NCBI GenBank assembly: GCA_004297725.1
Contig: SCUS01000106.1
Span: 1 to 46,109 of the forward strand
Direction: 5' to 3'
DNA from: Myxococcaceae bacterium
GTDB taxonomy: Bacteria; Myxococcota_A; Polyangia; Polyangiales; Ga0077539
DNA length: 46,109 bases
Numbering within the stretch: the stretch's first letter is position 1; each line of letters begins with the position of its first letter. The position numbers and the translations under genes were made by a program. Shown in pieces: positions 1-8,980 of this stretch. The notes beneath the pieces are model-generated. The model saw nothing but the letters and a program-made list of their open reading frames with translations, did no database searches and was not told the DNA's origin.

Positions 1-114
1 TCGTACCGGGGACTCCTCGCTGACGGCCTCGCGGTCGTACCGGGGACTCCTCGCTGACGGCCTCGCGGTCGTACCGGGGACTCCTCGCTGACGGCCTCGC
101 GGTCGTACCGGGGA
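1..114. repeat. 34-bp tandem repeat at the left edge
   Basis: Three complete 34-bp copies begin at 1, 35 and 69, and a fourth matches only for its first 12 bases (103-114). The copies are identical. Each unit begins TCGTACCGGGGACTCC. The array is cut by the window edge, so its full copy number is unknown. No unique spacers separate the units, so it is not a CRISPR array, and no gene covers it. Confidence 0.95.
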
Positions 115-335
115 AGCGATGGGCGCTCTGCCGAGATGGGTAGAAGCGATAGGGTTTCCAGCCCGCGGGCACAGCGGGCACCGCCCTTCATCGTACGCAT
201 CGGCTTGAATTGAAGGCGAATCGTGACTTGTGTGCCGAACGGAGCCGAGGCGGGGGTCAGGGCGCGCGGCAGCGGGGAAGGGGGCTCACACCGCGCACCG
301 ACCAGCGCCGCCTTCGTCAGAAAGCCCCATGGTAC
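115..335. other. Non-coding stretch downstream of ddhC
   Basis: No convincing gene was found between the edge repeat and the ddhC stop codon. No clear hairpin plus T-run terminator is visible. It contains a 33-bp GC-rich element at 237-269 that recurs with small changes at 13328-13359, in both cases just beyond the 3' end of a minus-strand gene. Confidence 0.6.
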
Positions 336-1739
336 CTACGGCGCGGTCGGGAGCATCCGCTTCGGGGGGGAGCCCGCGCGGCTGCGGGCGAAGGCGATGA
401 TCTCGTCGGCCATGAAGGCCCGCGCGGCCTCGGTGAGCCCGGGGTACACGCCGATCCAGAAGCCGTTGTTCATCACGTAGTCGGTGCGGGTGAGGGCGCC
501 CGCGATGCGGTAGGGCGCGGCGACCCCTCGGGCGGCGGCGTCCTCCGCGAGGCGGGTGAGCGCGGGCTGCCTCGTCAGGTTGCCCGAGAAGAGCATCCTG
601 GTCTGGATCTTCCGAGACTCCAGGTGCCTCACGATCTCGTCGCGGGTGAAGCCCGACCCCGGCTTCACGGCCATCATGAAGCCGAACCAGCTCGGGTCGC
701 TGCCCTCCGTCGGCTCGGGCAGCACCAGCAGGTCGGACACCACCTCCAGCCGGTCGCGCAGGTACCTCCAGTTGCGGCGCCGCGCCTCGCCGAAGCCGTC
801 GAGCTTGGCGAGCTGCGCGTGGCCGACGGAGGCCTGCATGTCGGTCATCTTCAGGTTGTAGCCGAGGTGGCTGTATGTGTACTTGTGGTCGTAGCCTGGC
901 GGGAGCTCGCCCAGCTGCCACTCGAAGCGCTTGCCGCAGGTGTTGTCGATGCCGCCCGCGCACCAGCAGTCGCGGCCCCAGTCGCGGATCGACTCCAGCA
1001 CCCGGAGCATCTCCGGGTCGCGGCAGAGCACGGCGCCGCCCTCTCCGGTGGTCATGTGGTGCGCGGGGTAGAAGCTGAGGGTGCCGACGTCGCCGAAGGT
1101 TCCGGTGAGCTCGCCGTGGTAGCGCGAGCCCGAGGCGTCGCAGTTGTCCTCGATGAGCCAGAGCCCGTGGGCCTTGCAGAAGGCCGTGACGGCGCCGAGG
1201 TCGAAGGGGTTGCCGAGCGTGTGGGCGATCATCACCGCGCGGGTGCGGGGCGAGAGCGCCTGCTCCAGGAGGGACACGTCGACGTTGAAGGTGGGCAGCT
1301 CGATGTCGATGAAGACCGGCACCATCCCGAGCTGCATGGCGGGCGCCACGGTGGTGGGGAAGCCCGCGGCGACGGTGATGACCTCGTCGCCGGGGCGCAC
1401 CCGGCGGTCGCCCCAGAGCGGCGAGGTGAGGGCCGCCGTCGCGAGGAGGTTGGCGCTCGACCCGCTGTTGACGAGGCGCGCGTGGGGGAGGCCGAACCAG
1501 CGGGCGAGGTCGGCCTCCAGCCGCCGGTGCCAGCGCCCCGCGGTGAGCCAGAACTCCAGCGAGCTCGACACCAGGTTGACCAGCTCGTGCTCGTCGTAGA
1601 CGCGCCCGGCGTACTTCACCGGGGTGCGACCGGGGTTGAACTCCGTCTCCTCCTCGCCGCGCAGCTGCGCGATGCGCCGCACGCGCTCAAGGATCTCCGC
1701 CGTCAGCTGCTTCTCGAGTGCGTCCGCGTCGTTCGACAT
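336..1739 (-). CDS. ddhC: CDP-6-deoxy-4-keto-glucose 3-dehydrase (E1, RfbH/DdhC family)
   Basis: A 467-aa PMP-dependent sugar dehydrase of the DegT/DnrJ/EryC1 fold. It would remove the 3-hydroxyl of CDP-4-keto-6-deoxyglucose in the cytoplasm, on the route to CDP-3,6-dideoxyhexoses for O-antigen. Two sequence marks separate it from ordinary sugar aminotransferases. The PLP lysine is replaced by His in SFYPAHHMTTGEGG (His227), as in E1 enzymes. The [2Fe-2S] cysteines match the known E1 pattern exactly: Cys200-X57-Cys258-X1-Cys260-X7-Cys268. Full length for the family. It lies 4 bp downstream of ddhB and is surely co-transcribed with it. No E3 reductase or cytidylyltransferase gene is in the window. 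Family assignment is firm; the final sugar is not known. Confidence 0.93.
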   Translation of the reverse strand: MSNDADALEKQLTAEILERVRRIAQLRGEEETEFNPGRTPVKYAGRVYDEHELVNLVSSSLEFWLTAGRWHRRLEADLARWFGLPHARLVNSGSSANLLATAALTSPLWGDRRVRPGDEVITVAAGFPTTVAPAMQLGMVPVFIDIELPTFNVDVSLLEQALSPRTRAVMIAHTLGNPFDLGAVTAFCKAHGLWLIEDNCDASGSRYHGELTGTFGDVGTLSFYPAHHMTTGEGGAVLCRDPEMLRVLESIRDWGRDCWCAGGIDNTCGKRFEWQLGELPPGYDHKYTYSHLGYNLKMTDMQASVGHAQLAKLDGFGEARRRNWRYLRDRLEVVSDLLVLPEPTEGSDPSWFGFMMAVKPGSGFTRDEIVRHLESRKIQTRMLFSGNLTRQPALTRLAEDAAARGVAAPYRIAGALTRTDYVMNNGFWIGVYPGLTEAARAFMADEIIAFARSRAGSPPKRMLPTAP

Positions 1740-1743
1740 CGCG

Positions 1744-2886
1744 TTAGGGTGCCTGCTGGTGTCCCACGAAGGTCTCGTGGGCGTCGAGGTACTGCTTGAT
1801 CTGCTCGCTGCAGAGCGCGTCGAGCGTGGCCCGGTCGGCCCCCTCGTGCCACGCCCGGTACCAGCGCGCGGTCTCGGCGATGGTGCGCTCGAAGCCCCAG
1901 CGGGGAGACCACCCCAGGCGGCCCCAGGCCTTCTCGATGGAGAGCCGAAGGAGCTTCGCCTCGTGCACGGCGTGGGGGTCCGAGCGGTCGTCCCAGGTGC
2001 CGTCTCCCCAGGCCGCGATGAGTGCCTTCACCACGTCGCGCACCGGCCTCGTGGCCTCCGTCTGCGGACCGAAGTTGAAGCCCTCGCAGAAGCGCTCCGG
2101 GTGCTCAGTGCCGACGCCGCGGAGCCTCGCTCCGAGGAGGAGATAGCCTCCGAGGGGCTCCAGCACGTGCTGCCAGGGGCGCACGGCGTCGGGGTTGCGC
2201 ACGGGGATGGGTTGGCCGTGGGTGAGGGCGCGGACGCAGTCGGGGATGATCCGGTCGGCGGCCTGGTCGCCTCCGCCGATGACGTTGCCCGCGCGGCCGG
2301 AGGCCACCGCAACGCCGTGCTTCGAGAGCTGCGCCGTGGGGAAGAAGCTGCGCCGCCACGAGGCGATCACCAGCTCCGAGGCGCCCTTGGACATGGAGTA
2401 CACGTCGTGCCCGCCCATGGGCTCGTCCTCGCGGTAGCCGTAGAGCTGCTCGCGGTTCTCGTAGCACTTGTCCGAGGTGACCATCACCGCGGCGCAGGGC
2501 TTTCCCGTCGAGCGCACGGCCTCGAGCAGGTGGGCCGTGCCCATCACGTTGGTCTCCAGGGTGAGCACCGGCTCGTCGTAGCTGCGCCGCACCAGGGGCT
2601 GCGCGGCAAGGTGGAAGACCACCTCCGGGGCGCACTCGGCGACGGCGGCGGTGAGGCGGGGGAGGTCGCGGACGTCGGCGACGTGGTGACGGATGTGCGA
2701 GGCGAGGCCGAGCTGGTCGAAGAGCGAGGGCGAGGTGTCGGGGGCGAGGGCGTAGCCGGTGACCTCGGCGCCGAGGTCGAGCAGCCAGCGGGTGAGCCAG
2801 GCGCCCTTGAAGCCGGTGTGGCCGGTGACGAAGACCCGGCGGCCCGCGTAGGCGAGGGAGAGCTCATCGGAGGTGGGGTGGTTCAT
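1744..2886 (-). CDS. ddhB: CDP-glucose 4,6-dehydratase
   Basis: A 380-aa extended short-chain dehydrogenase (NAD-dependent nucleotide-sugar dehydratase). It would convert CDP-glucose to CDP-4-keto-6-deoxyglucose, the substrate of the adjacent DdhC. The N-terminal Rossmann glycine motif reads GHTGFKGAWL (about residues 22-31), a form typical of RfbG/DdhB. Later come FHLAAQPLV, the serine-lysine region MVTSDKCYENRE and the catalytic YSMSKGASE (YxxxK). The length is normal. The start at 2886 places the Rossmann strand about 17 residues in, as usual. The stop is 4 bp before the ddhC start, so the two form an operon. The gene upstream is unrelated (YHYH lipoprotein, 155-bp gap), so a promoter probably lies in 2887-3041. 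Confidence 0.93.
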   Translation of the reverse strand: MNHPTSDELSLAYAGRRVFVTGHTGFKGAWLTRWLLDLGAEVTGYALAPDTSPSLFDQLGLASHIRHHVADVRDLPRLTAAVAECAPEVVFHLAAQPLVRRSYDEPVLTLETNVMGTAHLLEAVRSTGKPCAAVMVTSDKCYENREQLYGYREDEPMGGHDVYSMSKGASELVIASWRRSFFPTAQLSKHGVAVASGRAGNVIGGGDQAADRIIPDCVRALTHGQPIPVRNPDAVRPWQHVLEPLGGYLLLGARLRGVGTEHPERFCEGFNFGPQTEATRPVRDVVKALIAAWGDGTWDDRSDPHAVHEAKLLRLSIEKAWGRLGWSPRWGFERTIAETARWYRAWHEGADRATLDALCSEQIKQYLDAHETFVGHQQAP

Positions 2887-3041
2887 GGGAGAGCGGCGCG
2901 AACCCTACTCCGAGGCGTCGGGGGGTTGGCAAGGACGCGACGACGGGGGGGAGGTGCTTCCCGACGGGCACGGCGGAGGCGGGTTCAACCCCGTCGGAGG
3001 AGTCGCGCGCGCCGGCCGAGGAGGCGCTGGCGAGGTTCTCG

Positions 3042-4124
3042 CTACATCCCCATCGCCGGGACGCACTGGTGCATCGCGACGTTGCAGGTGAGGGCGCCCA
3101 TCGGGCCGGTCGGGCAGTCGGCGGTGCTGTTGCACGTCGGGACGCACCGCATGCCCATCGGGGTCGTCGCGCAGGCGCAGCCGACGGAGCCGGTGGGACA
3201 CGCGCCGGTGCAGTCGCTCGAGCTGGTGCAGGCGCGCGGGCCCATGGTGGCTCCGGCGTCGGGGGTCGTCATGGAGCAGAGGGCCATGCTCCGGGTGACG
3301 CGGCCGATGGCGCGGCCCGCGTAGCAGCCGATGAGGTAGGGCGAGGTCGCGGTCGCGTGGTAGTGGTACCCGCGCGCCGCGTCCGCGTGGCCGTTGCAGC
3401 CGTCGAGCGGGCCGTGGGCGGCCGCGGCGGCGTAGCTCGAATGGATGGCGAACCCGTCGAGGGCGTAGCCGATGACGGGCGGGTGTCCGTCGGCCTGCGG
3501 GTGGTTGGTGGCGGGGTCGCCCACGCCGAACACGCAGCGAGGCTCGGTGTGATAGTGGTAGCTGCAGCGCATGTCGGCGTGCCCGACGCAGTCGTCGAAG
3601 GAGCTGCCCTCGAAGACGAGCGCGTCCCGCCCATCGGCGTCCTGGGGCCCGTAGAACGGGACCCCGTTGACCATGAACCCGACCTCGCCGCGCGACGCGA
3701 TGACGCTCGTCGGAGCGGCCGCGCAGCCCGGGACCAGCGGCAGCACGGCGACCCACCCCTGGGTCGCGATCGCGTTGGGGGTCGTCTGGTTCGACGTGTA
3801 GTTCGGGACCCCGGTGCTGGTGATGGTGAAGGTTCCGGCGGCCTCGTCGCAGGTCACGCTGACGTTGGCGTTGCCGGTCGGAAAGGTCGCCCGTAGCTGC
3901 GCGCAGGTTCGCGCCGCGACGACGCAGCCCGTCCCCCCGGCGGGCACATCGGCGGCGGCCGGGGCGTCGACGGCGGGCGCATCGACGGCGGCGGAGTCCG
4001 GCGTGGAGCTCGCGTCGGTCGCGGTGCTCGTGGGCACATCGCTCGGGGCGCTGGAGCTGTCTCCGCTGCAACCGATCCACGGCAGCGAGAGCGCGAACAG
4101 AAGGGCGACGGGGCGGAGTTGCAT
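3042..4124 (-). CDS. YHYH-domain lipoprotein
   Basis: A 360-aa exported protein. The N-terminus has a lipoprotein signal ending at a WIGC lipobox (Cys19), followed by a Ser/Ala/Asp/Pro-rich linker to about residue 60. The central domain carries two YHYH motifs separated by GYALDGFAIHSSYA and a Cys pattern, the hallmark of the YHYH family (PF14240), whose function is poorly known. The last 65 residues are Cys-rich (CTSSSDCTGACPTG, then CNSTADCPTG), a small disulfide module common in Myxococcota surface proteins. It starts 64 bp after the P450 stop on the same strand and could be read through from it. Lipidation and envelope location are inferred from the signal. The role is unknown. Confidence 0.85.
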   Translation of the reverse strand: MQLRPVALLFALSLPWIGCSGDSSSAPSDVPTSTATDASSTPDSAAVDAPAVDAPAAADVPAGGTGCVVAARTCAQLRATFPTGNANVSVTCDEAAGTFTITSTGVPNYTSNQTTPNAIATQGWVAVLPLVPGCAAAPTSVIASRGEVGFMVNGVPFYGPQDADGRDALVFEGSSFDDCVGHADMRCSYHYHTEPRCVFGVGDPATNHPQADGHPPVIGYALDGFAIHSSYAAAAAHGPLDGCNGHADAARGYHYHATATSPYLIGCYAGRAIGRVTRSMALCSMTTPDAGATMGPRACTSSSDCTGACPTGSVGCACATTPMGMRCVPTCNSTADCPTGPMGALTCNVAMHQCVPAMGM

Positions 4125-4188
4125 CAGACCTTCTACCGGAGAAACGGGCCCGGGCGCAGAGCATCGCCGGTGAAGAGGGGGCGCGACG

Positions 4189-5643
4189 CTACGACGGCAC
4201 CGCGCGCCGGTAGACCCTCGCGGGGACGCCGCCGCCCGGCCGCACCGTCGCCGAGAGCTTCGGCTCGATCACCCGGGCGGGGTCGGTCTCGATGCGCGCG
4301 AGCCGCATGATCGTCGCCATCACGATGGGCCCTTCGAGCATCGCGAAGTGGAGGCCGAGGCACACCCGCGGGCCCGCGCCGAAGGGGATGTACGACGACT
4401 TCGGGCGCGCCGCCTCGCGCTCCGGCAGGAAGCGTTCGGGGTCGAAGCGCTCCGGCTCGGGGAACACGTCGGGGCGCCTGTGCAGGGGGTACGGCGTCAC
4501 GATCACCAGGGTGCCCCGGGGCATCGCGACGCCCCGGATCTCGGCGTCGACCAGCAGCCTCCGGGCGTAGATGGGCACCGGGGGATAGAGCCGCATGGCC
4601 TCCTTGAACACCCGCGTCGTGAGGGGCAGCGAGCTCGCCGCGCCCGCGAAGGTCACGGGCCCCGGGGGCAGGGCGTCGACCTCCCGCTGCACCGCCTCGC
4701 GCACCGCGGCGTGGCGGCCGAGCAGGTAGAAGGACCACGACAGCGAGGTGGCCGTGGTCTCGTGGCCCGCGATGAAGAGGGTGTTGGCCTCGTCGCGCAC
4801 CTGCTGGTCGGTCATCACCGCGGCGCCGCCGTTCTCCTCGTCGCGCGCGGCGAGCAGTCGGGTGAGCAGGTCGGCCCGCGCGAGGCCCTGCGCTCGGCGC
4901 TCGGCGATCATCTGCCGGATGCGCCCGTCCACCACCGCGAGGGCGCCCTGCAGCCGCTCCGACCGCGCGCCTTCGAGGAGGAAGGGCTCCTTGAGCGACG
5001 CCAGCGCTCGGCGGCGCAGCGCGTCCAGGCCGCCGGGGAGGTGAGCCCCGACGGCTTCGAGCGCGTCGGTGAGGGCGATCTGCGCGACCAGCCGGGGGGA
5101 GGCGCTCTGCGAGTCGGCCCAGGCGAGGGCCAGGGTGAGGGCCTCGCCGAGGGCGTCGCTCTCGTCGAAGGTGTCGCTGTCGAAGAGGGCCTTGCCGACG
5201 ATGCCCATGGTGACCCGGGTCATCTCCGTCGCGAGGTCGAGCGCGGCGCCGTCCTTCCATGTGGCGACGGCGCGGGCGGCGACGTCGTGCATGCAGTCCG
5301 TGTACTGCGCCATCGCCGAGGGCTGGAACAGCGGCGCCATCAGCCGCCGCTGCCGCCGCCAGAGCTCGCCCTCGGAGGTGAAGAGCCCTTCGCCCGCGAG
5401 GTAGTGGAGCAGCAGCCGGATGCCCGGGGACTTCTCGAAGCAGCGCGCCTTCTCGACGAGCACCTCGTGGGCGGCGGCCGGGGAGTTCGCGAAGACCACG
5501 GGCCTGCCCAGGAAGGACACGCGAGAGAGCTCGCCCGTGTCCGCGATGCGCTGGAAGAGCCCCAGGCGGTCGTCCCCCTGGAAGAGGTGCATGTGTCCCG
5601 CGAAGTTGCCCCCCGGGACGACGGGAATCGAGTCGAGCGTCAT
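4189..5643 (-). CDS. Cytochrome P450
   Basis: A 484-aa soluble heme monooxygenase. Landmarks in order: C-helix WRRQRR near residue 95 (WxxxR), I-helix AGHETT (292-297), K-helix ExxR as EAMR (348-351), a PERF-like segment ERFDPERF (about 398-405), and the heme loop FGAGPRVCLG (421-430) with Cys428 as thiolate ligand. The reading frame is open far upstream, but the ATG at 5643 gives a normal P450 N-terminus with no membrane anchor; the upstream extension is low-complexity and was excluded. No ferredoxin or ferredoxin reductase gene is adjacent, so the redox partner is elsewhere. The substrate cannot be read from sequence. The 190-bp gap to the divergent gene at 5834 should hold its promoter. 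Confidence 0.95.
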   Translation of the reverse strand: MTLDSIPVVPGGNFAGHMHLFQGDDRLGLFQRIADTGELSRVSFLGRPVVFANSPAAAHEVLVEKARCFEKSPGIRLLLHYLAGEGLFTSEGELWRRQRRLMAPLFQPSAMAQYTDCMHDVAARAVATWKDGAALDLATEMTRVTMGIVGKALFDSDTFDESDALGEALTLALAWADSQSASPRLVAQIALTDALEAVGAHLPGGLDALRRRALASLKEPFLLEGARSERLQGALAVVDGRIRQMIAERRAQGLARADLLTRLLAARDEENGGAAVMTDQQVRDEANTLFIAGHETTATSLSWSFYLLGRHAAVREAVQREVDALPPGPVTFAGAASSLPLTTRVFKEAMRLYPPVPIYARRLLVDAEIRGVAMPRGTLVIVTPYPLHRRPDVFPEPERFDPERFLPEREAARPKSSYIPFGAGPRVCLGLHFAMLEGPIVMATIMRLARIETDPARVIEPKLSATVRPGGGVPARVYRRAVPS

Positions 5644-5833
5644 GGGGCGGGACAGTGCGACGGTGCTCCCTTCCGGGCAACGGGTGGAGGCGTCCGATCG
5701 ATCGCTGCGAGCGCGACGATCCGGGATGATGAATGCTCCCCGGCCTTCCTGCATCGGTGGCTCTGGTGGCGGACTGCGGGCGCGCGACTTCGACGCGTGA
5801 AGCTCGCCGCGTACCGCTGCAAGAGGAGAGATC

Positions 5834-6307
5834 ATGGAAGGCGACGTGCGTCGTGGCCCCTGGTGGGTGCTCTGCGTGCTCGGGTCGGCGTGCGCGCAGA
5901 TCGTGACCGGGCCCTCGGCTGGAGATGCGGCGCCGTGGGTCGGCGCGCTTCCACCCGACGACGCGGGGGAAGCGCCGATGGCTCCCGCGGACCCCTGCGA
6001 TCCAGGCGCCGCGCGATCGGCGTCGACGTGGCTGGCCCGATGCGGCGTGGGCGACCGCGCGGCTGTTGACACGTTCAGCTGCACCGGGGGCAGCGACCCG
6101 GCGCTGCGCTGCGCCGCCAACACCCAGTACTGCGAACAGGCCAATGACGGCAGCACGACCACCGACGCCCGGTGCCTCGCGCTCCCGGTGAGCTGCTTCG
6201 ACAACCCATGCAACACCTGCCTCGTCCGCGGGACCCAGGAGATCGTCGGGTGCCTCTCGAGCCGCGTCGGTCCCAGCCGCTCGACGACGGTCACCGTCCG
6301 CCGCTGA
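5834..6307 (+). CDS. Small Cys-rich lipoprotein
   Basis: A 157-aa protein of unknown function. It has a short basic N-terminus, a hydrophobic stretch and a lipobox LGSAC (Cys20), then an Ala/Pro/Asp-rich linker. The mature part has about ten cysteines, including CFDNPCNTC near residue 119, so a small disulfide-stabilised domain is likely. A purine-rich ribosome site (AAGAGGAGAG) precedes the ATG at the right distance and supports this start. It is divergent from the P450 gene and converges with the membrane gene ending at 6365. No family was recognised. Confidence 0.75.
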   Translation: MEGDVRRGPWWVLCVLGSACAQIVTGPSAGDAAPWVGALPPDDAGEAPMAPADPCDPGAARSASTWLARCGVGDRAAVDTFSCTGGSDPALRCAANTQYCEQANDGSTTTDARCLALPVSCFDNPCNTCLVRGTQEIVGCLSSRVGPSRSTTVTVRR

Positions 6308-6364
6308 GCATCCCCCGCACCGCGGCCGCTGATGCCCCGATCGCGAGGGGTGCGAGCGGACCGA

Positions 6365-6859
6365 TCAGCTCGCGCGGAGCCACGCGTCGTAGAGCGCGCC
6401 GCGGCCCTCGGCGAACACGTCGAAGGCAAGCATCACGGCCCCCTGGATGGCCAGGCCCATGCCGACCGCCACGATGGCGTCGCGGCGGCCCAGCATCACC
6501 ATGGCCAGCCCCGCCACCACGAGGACCGTCTCCACGACCTTGATGATCACGAAGTTGCGCTGCACCCCGGCCATGCGCCCGCGCTCCCCGGCCCTCGCGC
6601 TCGCGGCGTCGGACGCGAAGTGCCGCTCGAGCCGGGTCACCTGCGACCCCGTCCTGCCCGCGAGCCCGACGCCGATGGCGAGCTGCAGGAGCCCGACGAT
6701 CGCGAGGGGGTAGAGCATGGCTCGAAACGGTCCGCCGTCGGAGCGCAGCCACCACGCGAACGCGAGCGCCGCGACGCCGAGGCCGACGAGGAGCATCCCC
6801 GCGCTCCGCTCGCCGGCGAAGTACTGATGGAGGGCGTCGGATGGCATCAGGGAATCCAT
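6365..6859 (-). CDS. Four-helix inner-membrane protein
   Basis: A 164-aa protein with four predicted membrane helices (about residues 20-36, 47-66, 103-124 and 127-148). A charged, soluble segment (about 70-100, rich in Arg/Ala/Glu) separates helices two and three. The helices are rich in Gly, Ala, Val and Leu, and no catalytic motif is visible. The segment ERHFASDAASARAGERGRM could be a cytoplasmic helical hairpin. It stands between a convergent lipoprotein gene and a cupin gene on the same strand. No family was recognised with confidence. Confidence 0.75.
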   Translation of the reverse strand: MDSLMPSDALHQYFAGERSAGMLLVGLGVAALAFAWWLRSDGGPFRAMLYPLAIVGLLQLAIGVGLAGRTGSQVTRLERHFASDAASARAGERGRMAGVQRNFVIIKVVETVLVVAGLAMVMLGRRDAIVAVGMGLAIQGAVMLAFDVFAEGRGALYDAWLRAS

Positions 6860-6919
6860 GACCCCGGAGGGTGTGCGAGTGGCCGGATCCCCGCAACGGG
6901 CGGCTCGCGCCGCGCACGC

Positions 6920-7249
6920 TCAGTCGACGATGAACAACCGGGCTCCCTTGGGGCTCACCGAGCGGTGCGCGCCGTCGCCGTCGGCTACCTGGTAGCTGCT
7001 GCCTGGCCCGAGCGTGAAGCGCCGCCCGTCGCGCAGCTCGGTGACGAGCTCCCCTTCGAGCACGAGGAGGACGTGGCCGCGCTCGCACCAGTGGTCCGCG
7101 ACGTAGCCCGGCGAATAGTCGACCATGCGCACTCGGATGTTGCCCTGCTCGATCGTGCGCCAGCGCGCGACGCCCGACTCCCCCTGATGCTCGGTGACGG
7201 CGACCTGCGACCAATCCGTGGTGTGGAACGGGACGCGCTCGATCTTCAT
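6920..7249 (-). CDS. DHCW-motif cupin-fold protein
   Basis: A 109-aa single-domain cupin. It carries the signature SPGYVADHWCERGHVLLVLEG-like stretch (about residues 55-74) with the D-H-W-C tetrad, and ends in GARLFIVD, as in the family named DHCW motif cupin-fold protein. Length and termini match the family, so it appears complete. Cupins of this size usually bind a metal or small ligand; the His and Cys of the motif are candidate ligands, but no activity is established. It lies between an unrelated membrane gene and the SGNH/MBOAT pair, so context gives no clue to its job. Confidence 0.85.
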   Translation of the reverse strand: MKIERVPFHTTDWSQVAVTEHQGESGVARWRTIEQGNIRVRMVDYSPGYVADHWCERGHVLLVLEGELVTELRDGRRFTLGPGSSYQVADGDGAHRSVSPKGARLFIVD

Positions 7250-7483
7250 GACCTGGAGTCATACCCCACCCGCAGCTCACTCCACGCACCCGCCTGAGCC
7301 TCCACTGAGCTCCCCACCGGTGCTCGCCGGGAGTTCCGCGCGACAGCGAGGGACACACCGCGAACTTCGCCGTCTGGGCGTTCTGTCGCCGGTCGCTGCT
7401 CCACGCCAGCGTCGGTGCCGCGTCGCTCTCCCTCTGCACTCCGACGCCACCGTCACCCCGGTCGGAGCGCCTGGGCGCTGCGG

Positions 7484-8980
7484 CTACGGGCAGACCGCCA
7501 CGTCGTCGACGTTCAGGTGCCCCCAGCCTCCGGCGGCCTCGTCTTCGATGACCAGCGTGGCGGAGCGCCCGCGAAACCCGCGGACATCCAGCTCGACATC
7601 CCGCAGCGTCTCGTCGTTGCGCCCCGAGGCCTCGGCCACCGAGCGACCGTCGACGACGACCCGCACCGCCAGCCCGGGGACGCTCCCGCCGCCCAGCCGG
7701 AGGCGCACGTGGTCGCCGGTGAGGACGAAGGGAGGCGACGTCGCCCTACCGCGATCGACGTCCCCGCCGCCTTCGGGAAAGCTCGTCAGGAACCCGCGTC
7801 CCGTGTACCCCGCGACCACCTGCTGGGTGCGGCGCGCGGCCAGGGTGATGGGGCTGGACATCGCCGTCCCCTCACGACTCCAGCCGGGCATCGCCTCGTC
7901 GTCGAGGTCGAGCACCGTGCTGCACGCCGCGGGTCGCGCGTCGCGACGACCGCCCATGATCGCGATGAGGTGCTCGTGCGTCAGCCACGACGTGAAGCGG
8001 ATCGCGCCGAAGCTGCTCACGTGATCGACGTCGCAGTAGTCGCCGTCCTCCAGCACCGGCGGGCGGTGGCCGTCGACGAAGTGGGCGCCGTGGGCCGCCG
8101 CCTGGGCGCGCACCCACGCGATGTGCTCGGGGTAGATGCTGTCGGGTCCCATCACCGCGTCCATCTGCGAGGCGCTCACCGAGTCGAGCACGACCGTCGT
8201 GACGTGGTGGTCGCGCAGCAGGCGCAGGGACTCGAGGAAGTAGCCCTGCTGCTCGCTCCCGAAGCGGGCGTTCGCGCGGAGGAGCTCACCCCGGTACGAC
8301 TGCACCCGGTTGGCGGCGCGGCGCTGCTGCTGCGGGAGGTCGATCTGCGGGTGATCCTCGTAGCCCTGGTCGCCCACCGAGGCGGTCTCGCGCAGGCCGG
8401 TGAAGTCGGTGAGCACCTCCACGAGGCGGGGCCGCACCCGGTAGCTCGCGAAGAGGTCGGCCTGCAGCGCGGCGAGGCCGTCCTCGGGGCTGCCGCCCGC
8501 GGCGAGGATCCACGGGACGTCGCGCGCCCGGTACATGGAGGTGAGGGCCTCGCGCGAGGGCGCCCGCGTCAGGTGCGACGAGAACATGTACGGCGACAGC
8601 GCGAGGATCACCATGCGCGGGGGATGGGGGTGGGTGAGCGCGCGGCGCACCCACGCGAGGTGGGCCATCGGGGGGGCGCCGGGGAGGGCGGCGTTCCAGG
8701 CGCGGAGGTGCTCGCCGCGCTCGACCTCGACGAAGCGCTCGAGGGTGAAGGGATTGAACGAGCACCCCAGGCGGGAGTCGCCGATGCCCACGACGTCCGC
8801 GCCGCGCGCGTCGTCGGAGTAGAGCTGCGGGCGCACGATGTACCAGCTCTCGCGGCGCAGGCTGATCCCGAGGCGGCTCGCGCGAAACGTGACGTCGGCG
8901 CACACGATCGCCAGCGCGCAGGCCGCCAGCGAGACGAGCGCCCCGCGGGGCTCAGAACTGGAAGTAGATGAAGGTCGCAC
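7484..8980 (-). CDS. SGNH-like acyltransferase partner with C-terminal beta domain
   Basis: A 498-aa protein with an N-terminal signal or anchor helix (about residues 13-29). A GDSRLG motif (67-72) gives the nucleophile serine of an SGNH hydrolase fold, and CDVDH (316-320) gives the paired Asp/His. Such proteins next to MBOAT acyltransferases act in the periplasm and move acetyl groups to a polysaccharide, as AlgJ/AlgX do for AlgI. The last 120 residues look like a beta-sandwich ending in WGHLNVDDV, which could bind sugar. The start overlaps the MBOAT gene by 29 bp, implying translational coupling. The acyl acceptor is unknown. The SGNH assignment rests on motifs and context rather than overall similarity. 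Confidence 0.78.
   Translation of the reverse strand: MRPSSTSSSEPRGALVSLAACALAIVCADVTFRASRLGISLRRESWYIVRPQLYSDDARGADVVGIGDSRLGCSFNPFTLERFVEVERGEHLRAWNAALPGAPPMAHLAWVRRALTHPHPPRMVILALSPYMFSSHLTRAPSREALTSMYRARDVPWILAAGGSPEDGLAALQADLFASYRVRPRLVEVLTDFTGLRETASVGDQGYEDHPQIDLPQQQRRAANRVQSYRGELLRANARFGSEQQGYFLESLRLLRDHHVTTVVLDSVSASQMDAVMGPDSIYPEHIAWVRAQAAAHGAHFVDGHRPPVLEDGDYCDVDHVSSFGAIRFTSWLTHEHLIAIMGGRRDARPAACSTVLDLDDEAMPGWSREGTAMSSPITLAARRTQQVVAGYTGRGFLTSFPEGGGDVDRGRATSPPFVLTGDHVRLRLGGGSVPGLAVRVVVDGRSVAEASGRNDETLRDVELDVRGFRGRSATLVIEDEAAGGWGHLNVDDVAVCP

Noticed and set aside
1..114. CRISPR array at the left edge
   Set aside because: The units follow each other directly with no variable spacers and no cas genes are present.
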